Source of the DNA: Chromatiales bacterium 21-64-14
GTDB taxonomy: Bacteria > Pseudomonadota > Gammaproteobacteria > 21-64-14
Assembly (NCBI GenBank): GCA_002255365.1
Contig: NCBI01000004.1
Location: 124,001 to 188,000 of the forward strand
DNA: 64,000 bases
Direction of reading: 5' to 3'
Shown here: positions 36,591 through 45,884 of the stretch, in pieces
Layout of the letters: each line of letters starts with the position of its first letter
Numbering within the stretch: position 1 is the stretch's first letter
Translations under genes and position numbers: made by a program
Notes under the pieces: model-generated
What the model was told of the DNA's origin: nothing
What the model saw: the letters and a program-made list of their open reading frames with translations, nothing else
Databases searched by the model: none

Positions 36591-38021
36591 ATGGCGGTCG
36601 ATCTGGAAGCCAAAGGGTATCATCTGGCCTCTTCCCGGAAAGTGCTCCGGCTGCTCGATGAGTTGACACAGTCCACGGCGGGGAACCTGATCTACCGCCA
36701 AGTGGAGCGTGTCCTCAACGACTACGAGGCCGAACACCTGGAAGTGGAGCAGCTCTACGCGGGCTTTGTCGGCTCGCTCCTGGATTCCTACGCCCGTGGC
36801 TTGGAGCCCAATTCATCCCAGTTGATGGAAGTGCGGCTGTTGCGCAAGTGCCTGCAGCCGCCGCTGTCCCCGTCAGAACTTCATGCCCTGCGGGATTTCG
36901 TCGATCACCACGCGCAGCAGTTGGCCCAGGGGGTGCAGAATGGGCCCCAGGGATTCCAGGCCGCCTTCGAACCCCTGTTCGAGGCCCTCGGGGTGGCGCG
37001 CCATGCGCCCACACCCGTGGTCCCGCCGCCGCGTGGTGGCGGGGAACCATACCCGCTGTCCATGCAGAACAACGGCGACGGGTCGGGTACTGCAAACGGT
37101 GCCCAGCCGCCGTCCGCGTTGCCGGAACAGCGCGTCAACGCCACCTTCCGTTCCTACCTGGATGAGAAGAGCCGCGACATCCAACAGATGCAGACCACGC
37201 TGGCGCACCAGATCATGGAGACCATCGCCCAGAACGCGGAGTTCGGGGTATTGCTAGAGGTAGTGGTCGGCGAGTTGCAGCAGGCGCGGGACGGTTCCCA
37301 GGTCGAGCAACTGCGCCAGACTTTAGTGCGCGAGATCGAGAAGCTGCTCCATGGTCACCGGGTACTGGCGGACAAGCTGGACAACACCCACAACTATTTG
37401 CAGATCCTGGAGTCGGGTAGCCAACAACTCAGCGATGAGCTGACGCGGGTGCGGCTCCTCAGCTTGACCGACGAACTCTCCGGGTTGCCCAACCGGCGCG
37501 CGTTTCTGCGTCGTCTGGAGGAGGAGGTCAGCCGCGTCCAACGCTACGGCTCACCGCTGTCCTTGGCGCTGCTCGATCTGGACAAGTTCAAAGAGGTCAA
37601 TGACAAGCACGGCCACGCGGCAGGCGACGAGGTGTTGAGCACCTACGCCAAGAATGTGCTTTCGCTGTTCCGGCATCATGACCTGGTGGCCCGCTATGGC
37701 GGTGAGGAATTCGCGGTGCTGTTGCCGAATACCGACCGCAACGGGGCACTGCGCGCGCTGAACAAGGTAAAGAAGCGCGCCAGCGAGGCCTGCTACCAGT
37801 TCAGCGGCGCCGTGCGCCAGCTCCCAACCTTCTCGGCGGGATTAGCCCTGTACCAGCCCGGAGAGACGCCGAGTGCTATCATAGAGCGTGCGGACAACGC
37901 CTTGTATCGCGCCAAACGCCTCGGTCGCAACCGTATCGAACTCGACGAGACCTATGTGAGTGGCAACGGGACCAACGGTACCCAGAAGGCCACCAGCGAA
38001 AAGGGCGTATCAGAGTCCTGA
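36591..38021 (+). CDS. Cytoplasmic diguanylate cyclase with helical N-terminal domain
   Basis: A 476-residue protein without membrane segments. Residues 1-135 are helical with no family I can name; 140-180 are a Pro/Gly-rich linker; 180-290 are a second helical region likely forming a coiled coil; the GGDEF domain follows with GGEEF at 370-374, the inhibitory RxxD site RHHD at 361-364 and LALLDLDKFKEVNDKHGH. Active c-di-GMP synthesis with product inhibition is expected. The helical region may sense a signal or control dimerisation, similar to the DGC proteins with a DUF3369 or PilZ-adjacent helix, but I do not assign it. Convergent with lon after 35 bases. Confidence 0.88.
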   Translation: MAVDLEAKGYHLASSRKVLRLLDELTQSTAGNLIYRQVERVLNDYEAEHLEVEQLYAGFVGSLLDSYARGLEPNSSQLMEVRLLRKCLQPPLSPSELHALRDFVDHHAQQLAQGVQNGPQGFQAAFEPLFEALGVARHAPTPVVPPPRGGGEPYPLSMQNNGDGSGTANGAQPPSALPEQRVNATFRSYLDEKSRDIQQMQTTLAHQIMETIAQNAEFGVLLEVVVGELQQARDGSQVEQLRQTLVREIEKLLHGHRVLADKLDNTHNYLQILESGSQQLSDELTRVRLLSLTDELSGLPNRRAFLRRLEEEVSRVQRYGSPLSLALLDLDKFKEVNDKHGHAAGDEVLSTYAKNVLSLFRHHDLVARYGGEEFAVLLPNTDRNGALRALNKVKKRASEACYQFSGAVRQLPTFSAGLALYQPGETPSAIIERADNALYRAKRLGRNRIELDETYVSGNGTNGTQKATSEKGVSES

Positions 38022-38056
38022 TCCGGATGACCTGTGACCTGGGGGGCCGGTCCTGG

Positions 38057-40462
38057 TCATTGCGGAAACACGAGCTTGATCAGATCCGGATAGCGTTTCA
38101 CGAAGTGCGCTGTCACCTCGGCGCGCAGATATTCGGGCAGCTCGTCGAAATCCCGCCGGTTCGCCTCCGGCAGGATCAACTCCGTGACCTTGTTGCGCAG
38201 CGCCGCCGTGACCTTTTCCCGGATCCCGCCCACCGCCAGAATTCGGCCTGTGAGGGTCAGTTCTCCGGTCATCGCGATGGACCGGTGCACCGCTTCCTTG
38301 CGCGCCAGCGATAGCAGGGCGGTGGCCATGGTCACGCCCGCGCTGGGCCCGTCCTTGGGCGTGGCGCCCTCGGGCACATGCAGGTGCACGAAGGCGTCAT
38401 CGAAGAAGGCCGGATCGCCATGGAACCGTTTGAGCCGCGATGAGATGTAGCTGTAGGCGATCTCCGCCGACTCTTTCATTACGTCGCCCAGTTGTCCCGT
38501 CAGCTTGAGGCCGCGGTTCCTGGTATGGACCAAGGTCGCTTCGATATTGAGCGTGACGCCGCCGAGCGGGGTCCATGCGAGACCCGTGGTGATTCCGATG
38601 CCGCTGAAGGGTTTCTCGCGGGTGTACACCGGCTTGCCGAGGAAATCCTGCAGTTCCCGCACCCCGACGGTGATGCGTTTGCGTTCCCCGCGCAAGATCC
38701 GCACCGCGGCCTTGCGGGTGATCCGTCCCAGCTGCTTCTCCAGGTTCCGGACCCCTGCCTCCCGGGCGTAGCCCTCCACCAGGTGCCGCAGCGCGGACGT
38801 GGTGATGCGTAGCTGCGAGGCCTTGATGCCGGCCCGGGCGAGACGCTGGGGCCACAGGTGGTGGCGTGCGATTTGGACCTTCTCGGCGGTTACATAGCCC
38901 GCCAGGCGGATGATCTCCATGCGGTCCAGGAGTGGTGCCGGCACCGTGTCCAGCTGGTTGGCCGTGCATACGAACAGGATCTTCGACAGGTCGAAGCGCA
39001 TGTCCAGGTAATGGTCCAGGAACTCGGCATTCTGCTCCGGATCCAACACCTCCAGGAGCGCGGACGCGGGGTCGCCGAGGAACGACGCGCCGATCTTGTC
39101 GATCTCATCCAGCATGATGACCGGGTTCGCGACGCCGACCTCCTTCAGGGCCTGGATCGGCTTGCCGGGCATGGCGCCGATATAGGTGCGGCGGTGGCCC
39201 TTGATTTCGGCCTCGTCGCGCATCCCACCCAGGGAGAACCGGTAAAACTTGCGCCCCAAGGCCGTGGCGATGGAACGGCCGAGTGACGTCTTCCCGACCC
39301 CCGGCGGACCCACCAACAAAAGGATCGAGCCGGCCACCTCGCCGCGGATGATCCCCACCGCGAGGAACTCCAGAATACGTTCCTTGACGTCGTCGAGGCC
39401 GTCATGGTCCTGGTCGAGGCGCTTGCGGGCGCTCTCCAGATCCAGCTTGGACTCGGAGTAGACGCCCCACGGCAGAGAGCTTGCCCAGTCCAGGTAGTTC
39501 CTGGTAACCGCGTACTCCGGCGTCCCGGATTCGAGCACCGCAAGCTTCTCCAGTTCGTCGTCGACCCGGGCGCGCGCTGCCTCCGGAAGCTCAAGTTTCT
39601 CCAGCCGCCCCCGGAACCGGTCCAGGTCGGCGGTGCGGTCGTCCTTGGCGAGCCCGAGCTCCTTCTGGATGGCCCTGAGCTGCTCGCGCAGGAAGAATTT
39701 GCGCTGCTGCTCGGACATCGTCTCCTCGACCTGTTCGCGAATTTTCGCCTGGAGCTTGGCGACCTCCAGCTCCTTTTTGAGGAGCACCAACACCTTTTCC
39801 ATGCGCCGCAGGATCGGCAGGGTCTCCAGAACGTCTTGCAACGCCTCCCGGGGCGCGGTGCTTAGGGTGGCCGCGAAGTCCGCCAGCGGTGACGGCTCGT
39901 TGGGACTGAACCGGTTCAGAAAGAACTTCAGCTCCTCGCTGTAGAGCGGGTTGAGCGGCACCAGCTCCTTGATGGTATTGATGACCGCGAGCGCGTACGC
40001 ACGGATCTCGTCCGTGCTCTCCACCGGGCTTTCCGGGTAGTCCACCTGTACCAGGAACGGAGGCTGGCGTGACAACCAGGTCACGATGCGGAAACGCTGC
40101 AGCCCTTCCGCGACGAACTGGATCCGCCCATCGGCCCGCATCGGATGATGCATGCGTACCGCGGTACCGATGACATGGAAGTCCGCGGGCCGGGCCTGTT
40201 CGGCGTGCTCGGTGCGGATCAGTGCCAGGCCCACCGCATGATGGGGAGTGTCCCCCACACCCTGGACCGTTTCCAGCCACGCCTCCTCGTTCAAAATCAA
40301 GGGCAGCGACTGCGCGGGAAAGAACGGACGTTCAGTCAGGGGCAGCAGGTGCAGCGTCCCGGGCATCACGTTTCCGGGTAGCGCCAGATCGAAGCCCGGG
40401 GATACCCTTTCCCGGGTTTCGTTAATTTCGGCCTCGATCAGTTCGTCTTTCGTGTTTTTCAT
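38057..40462 (-). CDS. lon: Lon ATP-dependent protease
   Basis: An 801-residue LonA-type protease: N-terminal substrate domain (about 35-220, LPLTERPFFPAQSLPLIL), AAA+ domain with Walker A GPPGVGKTSLGRS and Walker B PVIMLDEIDKIG, and a C-terminal serine-lysine protease domain with KDGPSAGVTMATALLS and the Lys in GIREKVTAALR. The ATG at 40462 (MKNTKDELIEAEI) is preferred; the frame stays open upstream but that part looks non-coding. No clpP/clpX lies next to it as with the main lon of E. coli, so this may be a second Lon or the lone copy in a different place. Confidence 0.93.
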   Translation of the reverse strand: MKNTKDELIEAEINETRERVSPGFDLALPGNVMPGTLHLLPLTERPFFPAQSLPLILNEEAWLETVQGVGDTPHHAVGLALIRTEHAEQARPADFHVIGTAVRMHHPMRADGRIQFVAEGLQRFRIVTWLSRQPPFLVQVDYPESPVESTDEIRAYALAVINTIKELVPLNPLYSEELKFFLNRFSPNEPSPLADFAATLSTAPREALQDVLETLPILRRMEKVLVLLKKELEVAKLQAKIREQVEETMSEQQRKFFLREQLRAIQKELGLAKDDRTADLDRFRGRLEKLELPEAARARVDDELEKLAVLESGTPEYAVTRNYLDWASSLPWGVYSESKLDLESARKRLDQDHDGLDDVKERILEFLAVGIIRGEVAGSILLLVGPPGVGKTSLGRSIATALGRKFYRFSLGGMRDEAEIKGHRRTYIGAMPGKPIQALKEVGVANPVIMLDEIDKIGASFLGDPASALLEVLDPEQNAEFLDHYLDMRFDLSKILFVCTANQLDTVPAPLLDRMEIIRLAGYVTAEKVQIARHHLWPQRLARAGIKASQLRITTSALRHLVEGYAREAGVRNLEKQLGRITRKAAVRILRGERKRITVGVRELQDFLGKPVYTREKPFSGIGITTGLAWTPLGGVTLNIEATLVHTRNRGLKLTGQLGDVMKESAEIAYSYISSRLKRFHGDPAFFDDAFVHLHVPEGATPKDGPSAGVTMATALLSLARKEAVHRSIAMTGELTLTGRILAVGGIREKVTAALRNKVTELILPEANRRDFDELPEYLRAEVTAHFVKRYPDLIKLVFPQ

Positions 40463-40571
40463 TCTTGGCGATCCGTCTGCTGGTTTAGATGTTCCGTGTT
40501 GTTGTCCGGCCTCCAAACGTGAAACACGACGCCGGAATGGAGTGCCACGCCGGTCCGGCGTGCATGCTGAT

Positions 40572-40709
40572 TCATGGCATACCCGGCTCGGGCATGCGGC
40601 GCACGAAGCATTCAAACACCGCAGGTTGGTCCATGCCATGTTCCAGGTAACCCTGGAGCATCGTGAGCTGGTAGAGGTCGGTGACGGTCGCGGATGGATA
40701 GTCGGCCAT
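40572..40709 (-). pseudogene. Truncated nicotinate phosphoribosyltransferase remnant
   Basis: A 45-codon frame starting ATG at 40709 encodes TVTDLYQLTMLQGYLEHGMD followed by a AVFECFVRRMPE stretch, then TGA at 40574-40572. This is the highly characteristic N-terminus of nicotinate phosphoribosyltransferase (TDLYQLTM..a..eHGm...a.FefFvR.lP). The family is normally about 400 residues or more, so only about a tenth remains, and no continuation is seen in the three frames beyond the stop before lon. It is most likely a gene remnant. NAD salvage by this route would need another copy elsewhere. Confidence 0.7.
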
Positions 40710-40838
40710 GGCTAGCCTGCTTTGGGTTCCGCCGGGTGCGCTCTGCCGGTCCCGGCGCCGGTTCGTGGGCAGGGCAGACCTGGGGCGCCCTGCATATACT
40801 CGGGTCGGAGGTGCCGGCTTTCAAGGCCAGTGGAGGCC

Positions 40839-43643
40839 TTACTGTAGATCTGGTTCACCGCAATGGCGCAGGATCGCCTGCCGGGCCGCGTCACGCAGCG
40901 CCAGCGCCGCCGCCCAGTCTTCACCGGATGGCTGGATCGGAGCACCGATGGTGATCTCCACGGAACCTCGCATTGGGAACCATTCGCTGCCCCGCAGCAT
41001 GGCGCGGGTACCACGGATCGCGATGGGGATTACCGGTACCCGGGCCTGGGCGGCTGCCACAAAGGCGCCCATGCGGAACGGTTGTAGGCCTGGGGCGCCC
41101 ACGAAGGTCCCCTCCGGAAACAGCAGCAGGCTGGTACCGTCGCGTACCACTTCGGTTAGGGCCTCGGCATCCTGTGCCCCGCGGCGTGGATCGAAGCGAT
41201 CCACGAACCGAGTGCCGATGCGCTCCAGCAGACTGCGGACCAGCGGGGCGTCTTGTAACTCGCGTTTGGCCACGATCCGGTAGCGGCCGGGTAGCAGACC
41301 CCAGAGCAGGATCCCGTCCAGATAGCTCGCATGGTTGGAGACCAGGACGCGGGCGCCGTCCCGGGGGAGTGGTTGCAGCACCCGCACGTGGCACGGCGTG
41401 CCAGTAAACCATAACAGGCCACGGGCCGCGGCGCGCGAACCCCGGATGCGCCAGGAGTGTCGTGGTAGGAAGGTGGCGAGCAGCGCGAAGGATGCCATGG
41501 TGAAGAACACCAGCCAGGCGTAGGCCGCGTATAGGGTGCGTTGGGTCGCGGACGCCGCGCGCCGCAGGGATGGGCCAACGGCTGCGAGACGTAGACGCAG
41601 AAATTGAGCCCATACCGCCGAGCGCCGCCCCAGGGCATCGCGTTCGTAGAGTTGCCGGCAAGCGTTACGCCGGATCTTTCCGCTGGAGGTCTTGAGCACG
41701 GTGCGCGGTGCCGCCAGGACGACGTCGTCGGGCGGGATCTGCAGGAGGTCCAAGGTGCGTTGGTAGATGCGCTGGCGCAATTGTTCGAGGGAGCGTGGGT
41801 CCCGCTCGCGGGTCTCCGCCAGCACTACCAGCCGCTCGTTCCCCGACCCCGGATCTGGGCTCGCGAACACGGCAACGCTGTTTTTGCGGATGCCGCTCAG
41901 GTCTCCCACTGCCTGCTCCAGCTCATAGGGATAGAAGTTGCGGCCGCCACGGATGATCAGTTCCTTCGCGCGCCCCGTCAAATAGATCTCGCCGTCCGCC
42001 AAGTAGCCGTAGTCGCCGGTCTCCAGCCACCCGTCGCGGAGCAGTTCGGCACTGGCCTCTGGATTGCGGTAGTAACCACGGGTCGCCGATGGGCCGCGGA
42101 AGCGGATGTGTCCCACTGTGCGTTCCGCTAACGCGCGCCCCGCATCGTCCACGACCTGGATCTGGTGCCCGGGCAGCGCCCGTCCGCAACTGGGGACCTG
42201 CGCCGCTATCGCCGTATCCGCCGCGGCCGTTTGTACGCGGCGGCCCGGCTGCAGGCTGTCCCGTTGCACATGATCGATCCGTGGGCCACGGCCCAGGGGT
42301 GGGAACGCCAGGCCCACTGAACACTCCGCGAGACCGTATACCGGGGTCATGGCCGTGCGCCGGAACCCCAGGGGGGCGTAGCGGGTGATGAAATGCTCCA
42401 AGGTCCTGGCATGGACTGGCTCGGCGCCGTTGAATGCCACCCGCCAGCTACTGAGATCCAACCCCTCCAAGTCCTCGTTTGCCAAGCGGCTGGCGCACAG
42501 GTCGTAGGCGAAGTTGGGTGCTGCGGAAAGTGTGCCCCGGTAGGTGTGTATCGCCTGCAACCAGCGTTGCGGGCGCGCCACGAACGCCAACGGCGGCATC
42601 ACTACCAGCGGATGTCCGTGGTAGAGGCTGCCGAGCCAGGCGCCGATCAGGCCCATGTCGTGATACAGGGGCAGCCAGCTCACAAAGACGTCGTCGTCAC
42701 GAACCTCGATCGCAGCGCCCATGGCACGAATGTTGGCCAGCAGATTGCCGTTGCGCAGCGCCACCCCTTTGGGGTCACCGGTACTCCCGGAGGTGTACTG
42801 AATTAACGCCAAGTCATCCGCGGCGCGGCGCTGGTGCAAACGCCCGCCCGGCGCCGCCAGATCCTCTGGAGTGACGACGGCCCGCAGTGCGGGCAGCCGC
42901 GCGCGCAACAGGCGTGCCGCGGTACGTGCCTGAGGGAACGTTACCAGGAACGTCGCCTCGGCGTTGGCGAGGATCCCGCTCTGGCGCTTGAGGTGTTCCT
43001 CTATCTGGGTCATGCGCAGGGGTGGGTAGAGGGGCACCGGAACGCCTCCCGCCAGGAGGATGCCCATGAAGGTCTGGAAGAACTCATTCCCAGTGGGCAG
43101 CATCAGGGCCACGGGCTGGCCGGGAGTGAGTCCGAGGTCGCCGAGGCCGGAGGCCAGCGCCTCGGCGGCGCGCAGGAGTTCAGCGTAGGAACTTGTCGCC
43201 GCCTGCGGCGCATCGCCGACCACGTGCAGATGTATTTGATCGGGGTGCTGCTCGGCGTGCCACGCTAGGGCCGCCGTCAGACTCGGCGTATCGGCCGGGA
43301 TGCGGCGCGTGTCATGGTGTCTTTGAGCGGCCGGCACCGGCGTCGCGGGGCGCGGTGCCGGTGCCGGATGCCACCCGGTGACCGCCGCCAGGAGCTGGCG
43401 GGGGGTCTGCGCGGTTACCGCCTGTTCCTCGTCGAGGTGCCAGCCCAGCGTCCGTTCCATGCGCAACAGCAGTTCCATGCGGCCCAAGCTGTCGATCCCG
43501 GCGTCGGCGTCCAGCGCGCTGTCCAGGGACAACGACGGGCCGTGCACACCGGGGCGTAGCTCCTGGGCCAGATCCCGGATCAGTGCCAGCAGCGGTTCGC
43601 CGGACGCAGGGGCGGGGGGGCTGGACAACAGGCTATCTCTCAC
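40839..43643 (-). CDS. ACP - fatty acyl-AMP ligase - acyltransferase fusion
   Basis: A 934-residue multidomain protein. Residues 15-90: acyl carrier domain with GIDSLGRMELLL (phosphopantetheine Ser52). Residues 120-665: FAAL/AMP-binding ligase with YTSGSTGDPKGV (283-294), TGDYGYLADGEIYLTGR and the catalytic Lys in SSGKIRR (656). Residues 706-726: one transmembrane segment. Residues 735-925: PlsC-type acyltransferase with NHASYLD (770-776) and FPEGT (842-846). A free fatty acid could be activated, loaded on the internal ACP and moved to a lysophospholipid or glycerol phosphate at the membrane. It diverges from nfeD across only 28 bases. Confidence 0.88.
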   Translation of the reverse strand: MRDSLLSSPPAPASGEPLLALIRDLAQELRPGVHGPSLSLDSALDADAGIDSLGRMELLLRMERTLGWHLDEEQAVTAQTPRQLLAAVTGWHPAPAPRPATPVPAAQRHHDTRRIPADTPSLTAALAWHAEQHPDQIHLHVVGDAPQAATSSYAELLRAAEALASGLGDLGLTPGQPVALMLPTGNEFFQTFMGILLAGGVPVPLYPPLRMTQIEEHLKRQSGILANAEATFLVTFPQARTAARLLRARLPALRAVVTPEDLAAPGGRLHQRRAADDLALIQYTSGSTGDPKGVALRNGNLLANIRAMGAAIEVRDDDVFVSWLPLYHDMGLIGAWLGSLYHGHPLVVMPPLAFVARPQRWLQAIHTYRGTLSAAPNFAYDLCASRLANEDLEGLDLSSWRVAFNGAEPVHARTLEHFITRYAPLGFRRTAMTPVYGLAECSVGLAFPPLGRGPRIDHVQRDSLQPGRRVQTAAADTAIAAQVPSCGRALPGHQIQVVDDAGRALAERTVGHIRFRGPSATRGYYRNPEASAELLRDGWLETGDYGYLADGEIYLTGRAKELIIRGGRNFYPYELEQAVGDLSGIRKNSVAVFASPDPGSGNERLVVLAETRERDPRSLEQLRQRIYQRTLDLLQIPPDDVVLAAPRTVLKTSSGKIRRNACRQLYERDALGRRSAVWAQFLRLRLAAVGPSLRRAASATQRTLYAAYAWLVFFTMASFALLATFLPRHSWRIRGSRAAARGLLWFTGTPCHVRVLQPLPRDGARVLVSNHASYLDGILLWGLLPGRYRIVAKRELQDAPLVRSLLERIGTRFVDRFDPRRGAQDAEALTEVVRDGTSLLLFPEGTFVGAPGLQPFRMGAFVAAAQARVPVIPIAIRGTRAMLRGSEWFPMRGSVEITIGAPIQPSGEDWAAALALRDAARQAILRHCGEPDLQ

Positions 43644-43671
43644 CAGGGCGGCTGGGTGGTCCCTGGATTCT

Positions 43672-45084
43672 ATGCTATTTTACCCCTCTTGGGACTGGGG
43701 ACCTGTGCCATCCGTGCACGCACCGCGCCTGTTACTGTATGCGTTTGGGCTCCTCGTCGCGTGCCAGGCGCAGGCTGCGCCCGGTTCCGCCCTGCTCCTG
43801 GAAGTGCGCGGTGTCATCGGTCCGGCCACCAGCGACTACGTGCAGCGCGGCCTGGAGGAGGCGCGTACCCAGCACGCGCCGGTGGTCATCCTGGAAATGG
43901 ATACCCCTGGTGGCCTGGATTCCGCGATGCGTGAGATCATCCGCGCGATCCTGGCCTCGCCGGTTCCGGTGGTGACCTATGTGGCCCCGAGCGGGGCGCG
44001 GGCCGCCAGCGCGGGTACCTACATCCTCTATGCGAGCCAGGTCGCCGCCATGGCGCCGGGCACCAACCTGGGCGCCGCCACGCCGGTGTCGATCGGCGGC
44101 CTGCCCGGTGGCGGCGCGGACGGCGCTGGCCAGGGTGGTACAGGGGGCGCAGAGGAAGAGCGCAACGCGCGGCAGGCACCCGCGGATACCATGAAACATA
44201 AGATGATCAACGACGCGGCGGCTTATATCCGCAGCCTCGCGGAGCTCCGGGGGCGCAACGCCCAGTGGGCCGAGGAGGCGGTGCGTCAGGCGGCGAGTCT
44301 GTCGGCGCAGAACGCCCTGAAACGCCACGTCATCGACCTGATGGCGCCGGATGTGCCGCGGTTGCTCGTGGCCCTGGACGGGCGTAGGGTGCAGGTGGCG
44401 GGGGCGGAGTTGGTGCTGCATACCCGCGGGCTGGCCGTGGAGGTCCTGCGGCCTGACTGGCGCACCCGGTTGCTGGGGGTCATCACGGATCCCAACATCG
44501 CCTATATCCTTATGCTGGTGGGGATCTACGGGCTGATCTTCGAATTCGCAAATCCGGGTTATGTTCTGCCCGGCGTGACGGGCGCGATTTCCCTGTTGCT
44601 CGCGCTGTATGCGTTCCAGGTTCTGCCGGTGAACTACGCGGGGCTGGGCCTGCTTCTGCTGGGGATCCTCTTCATGGTGGCGGAAGTGTTCGTGCCGAGT
44701 TTCGGGGCGCTGGGGGTGGGTGGTGTGCTGGCGTTCGTGATGGGTTCCGTATTGCTGTTCAGCACCGGCGCCGGCAACTACGGCGTCGCCTACCCACTGA
44801 TCGCCGGCGTTGCGCTGGCCAGCGCGCTGTTCCTGATCGGGGCCGTGGGACTGATCGTGAAGGCCCGCCGCGGACCAGTGGTAAGCGGCCCCGAGGAATT
44901 GCTCCAGTCCCGCGGGGAGGCCTTGGAGGATTTCCATGGGATAGGCAAGATCCGGATCCACGGCGAGATCTGGGCCGCCCGATGTGACACGCCCGTGCAC
45001 AAGGGCGAGCGGGTACGGGTGCTGCGTCGTGAGGGTCTCACGCTGATTGTTGAACCGCAGGCAGGGGAGAAGGCCGATGCTTAG
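43672..45084 (+). CDS. nfeD: NfeD-type membrane serine protease
   Basis: A long NfeD (about 470 residues). A signal peptide-like helix ([17 protein letters not shown]) is followed by a ClpP-like protease domain with the nucleophile Ser in [11 protein letters not shown] and a Lys in TMKHKMIND, then four to five transmembrane helices (from about [14 protein letters not shown]) and a soluble OB-like C-terminal domain ([20 protein letters not shown]). In archaea this pair cleaves the stomatin C-terminus. The first in-frame ATG is at 43672; GTG at 43714 would give a shorter, cleaner signal peptide. It overlaps the slipin start by 8 bases (ATGCTTAG). Confidence 0.9.
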   Translation: MLFYPSWDWGPVPSVHAPRLLLYAFGLLVACQAQAAPGSALLLEVRGVIGPATSDYVQRGLEEARTQHAPVVILEMDTPGGLDSAMREIIRAILASPVPVVTYVAPSGARAASAGTYILYASQVAAMAPGTNLGAATPVSIGGLPGGGADGAGQGGTGGAEEERNARQAPADTMKHKMINDAAAYIRSLAELRGRNAQWAEEAVRQAASLSAQNALKRHVIDLMAPDVPRLLVALDGRRVQVAGAELVLHTRGLAVEVLRPDWRTRLLGVITDPNIAYILMLVGIYGLIFEFANPGYVLPGVTGAISLLLALYAFQVLPVNYAGLGLLLLGILFMVAEVFVPSFGALGVGGVLAFVMGSVLLFSTGAGNYGVAYPLIAGVALASALFLIGAVGLIVKARRGPVVSGPEELLQSRGEALEDFHGIGKIRIHGEIWAARCDTPVHKGERVRVLRREGLTLIVEPQAGEKADA

Positions 45085-45838
45085 CACGGGTCTGGTGGTG
45101 ACCGTCCTGGTCTTGGGGCTGCTGGTGTCCTCGGTCCGGGTGCTGCGTGAGTATGACCGGGGCGTGATCTTCCTGATGGGCCGCTTCTACAAGGTCAAGG
45201 GTCCCGGGATGATCATCGTGGTGCCGGCGATCCAGCAGATGGTACGCATCGACATGCGCACCATCGTCATGGACGTGCCGAGCCAGGACGTGATTTCCCG
45301 TGATAACGTGTCGGTGAAGGTGAGCGCGGTGTTGTACTTCCGCGTCATCGACCCGGAGAAGGTGGTAATCCAGGTGGAGGACTACTATTCCGCCACCAGT
45401 CAACTTGCCCAGACCACGTTGCGGGCGGTGCTCGGCAAACACGATCTGGACGACATGCTGGCGGAGCGGGATAAGCTCAACGCGGACATCCGGAAGATAC
45501 TCGATGGGCAGACCGACGCGTGGGGCATCAAGGTCGCCACCGTCGAGATCAAACACGTGGACCTGGAAGGCACCATGATCCGCGCTATCGCGCGTCAGGC
45601 GGAAGCCGAGCGGGAGCGCCGCGCGAAGGTCATCAACGCGGAAGGCGAGTTGCAGGCCGCAGAGAAACTGTTCCAGGCGGCAAAGATTCTGGCCCAGCAG
45701 CCCCAGGCCCTGCAGCTGCGCTATCTGGAGACGGTGCTGGGTATTGCCGGCGACAAGAGTTCGACCATCGTGTTCCCGATCCCGCTGGAGATGTTCGAGC
45801 CGTTTCGCAAGATCGCCGAGAAGATCGCCGAGCACTGA
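45077..45838 (+). CDS. Slipin/stomatin-like SPFH membrane protein
   Basis: A 253-residue SPFH protein with an N-terminal membrane hairpin ([18 protein letters not shown]), the stomatin signature [20 protein letters not shown], the central [20 protein letters not shown] and a helical C-terminal part with [19 protein letters not shown]. It is the standard partner of NfeD and is thought to organise membrane microdomains. Translational coupling is shown by the 8-base overlap with nfeD. A diguanylate cyclase follows after 46 bases. Confidence 0.93.
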   Translation: MLSTGLVVTVLVLGLLVSSVRVLREYDRGVIFLMGRFYKVKGPGMIIVVPAIQQMVRIDMRTIVMDVPSQDVISRDNVSVKVSAVLYFRVIDPEKVVIQVEDYYSATSQLAQTTLRAVLGKHDLDDMLAERDKLNADIRKILDGQTDAWGIKVATVEIKHVDLEGTMIRAIARQAEAERERRAKVINAEGELQAAEKLFQAAKILAQQPQALQLRYLETVLGIAGDKSSTIVFPIPLEMFEPFRKIAEKIAEH

Positions 45839-45884
45839 CTGGGGGACAGTTGGGCGCGCCGTGCGTTGGCGCGCTGTTGGGGGC

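Noticed and set aside
40463-40639. N-terminal extension of Lon to the upstream start at 40639
   Set aside because: The extra 59 residues are Cys/Arg/Pro-rich, partly overlap the nicotinate phosphoribosyltransferase remnant in another frame and do not resemble Lon.
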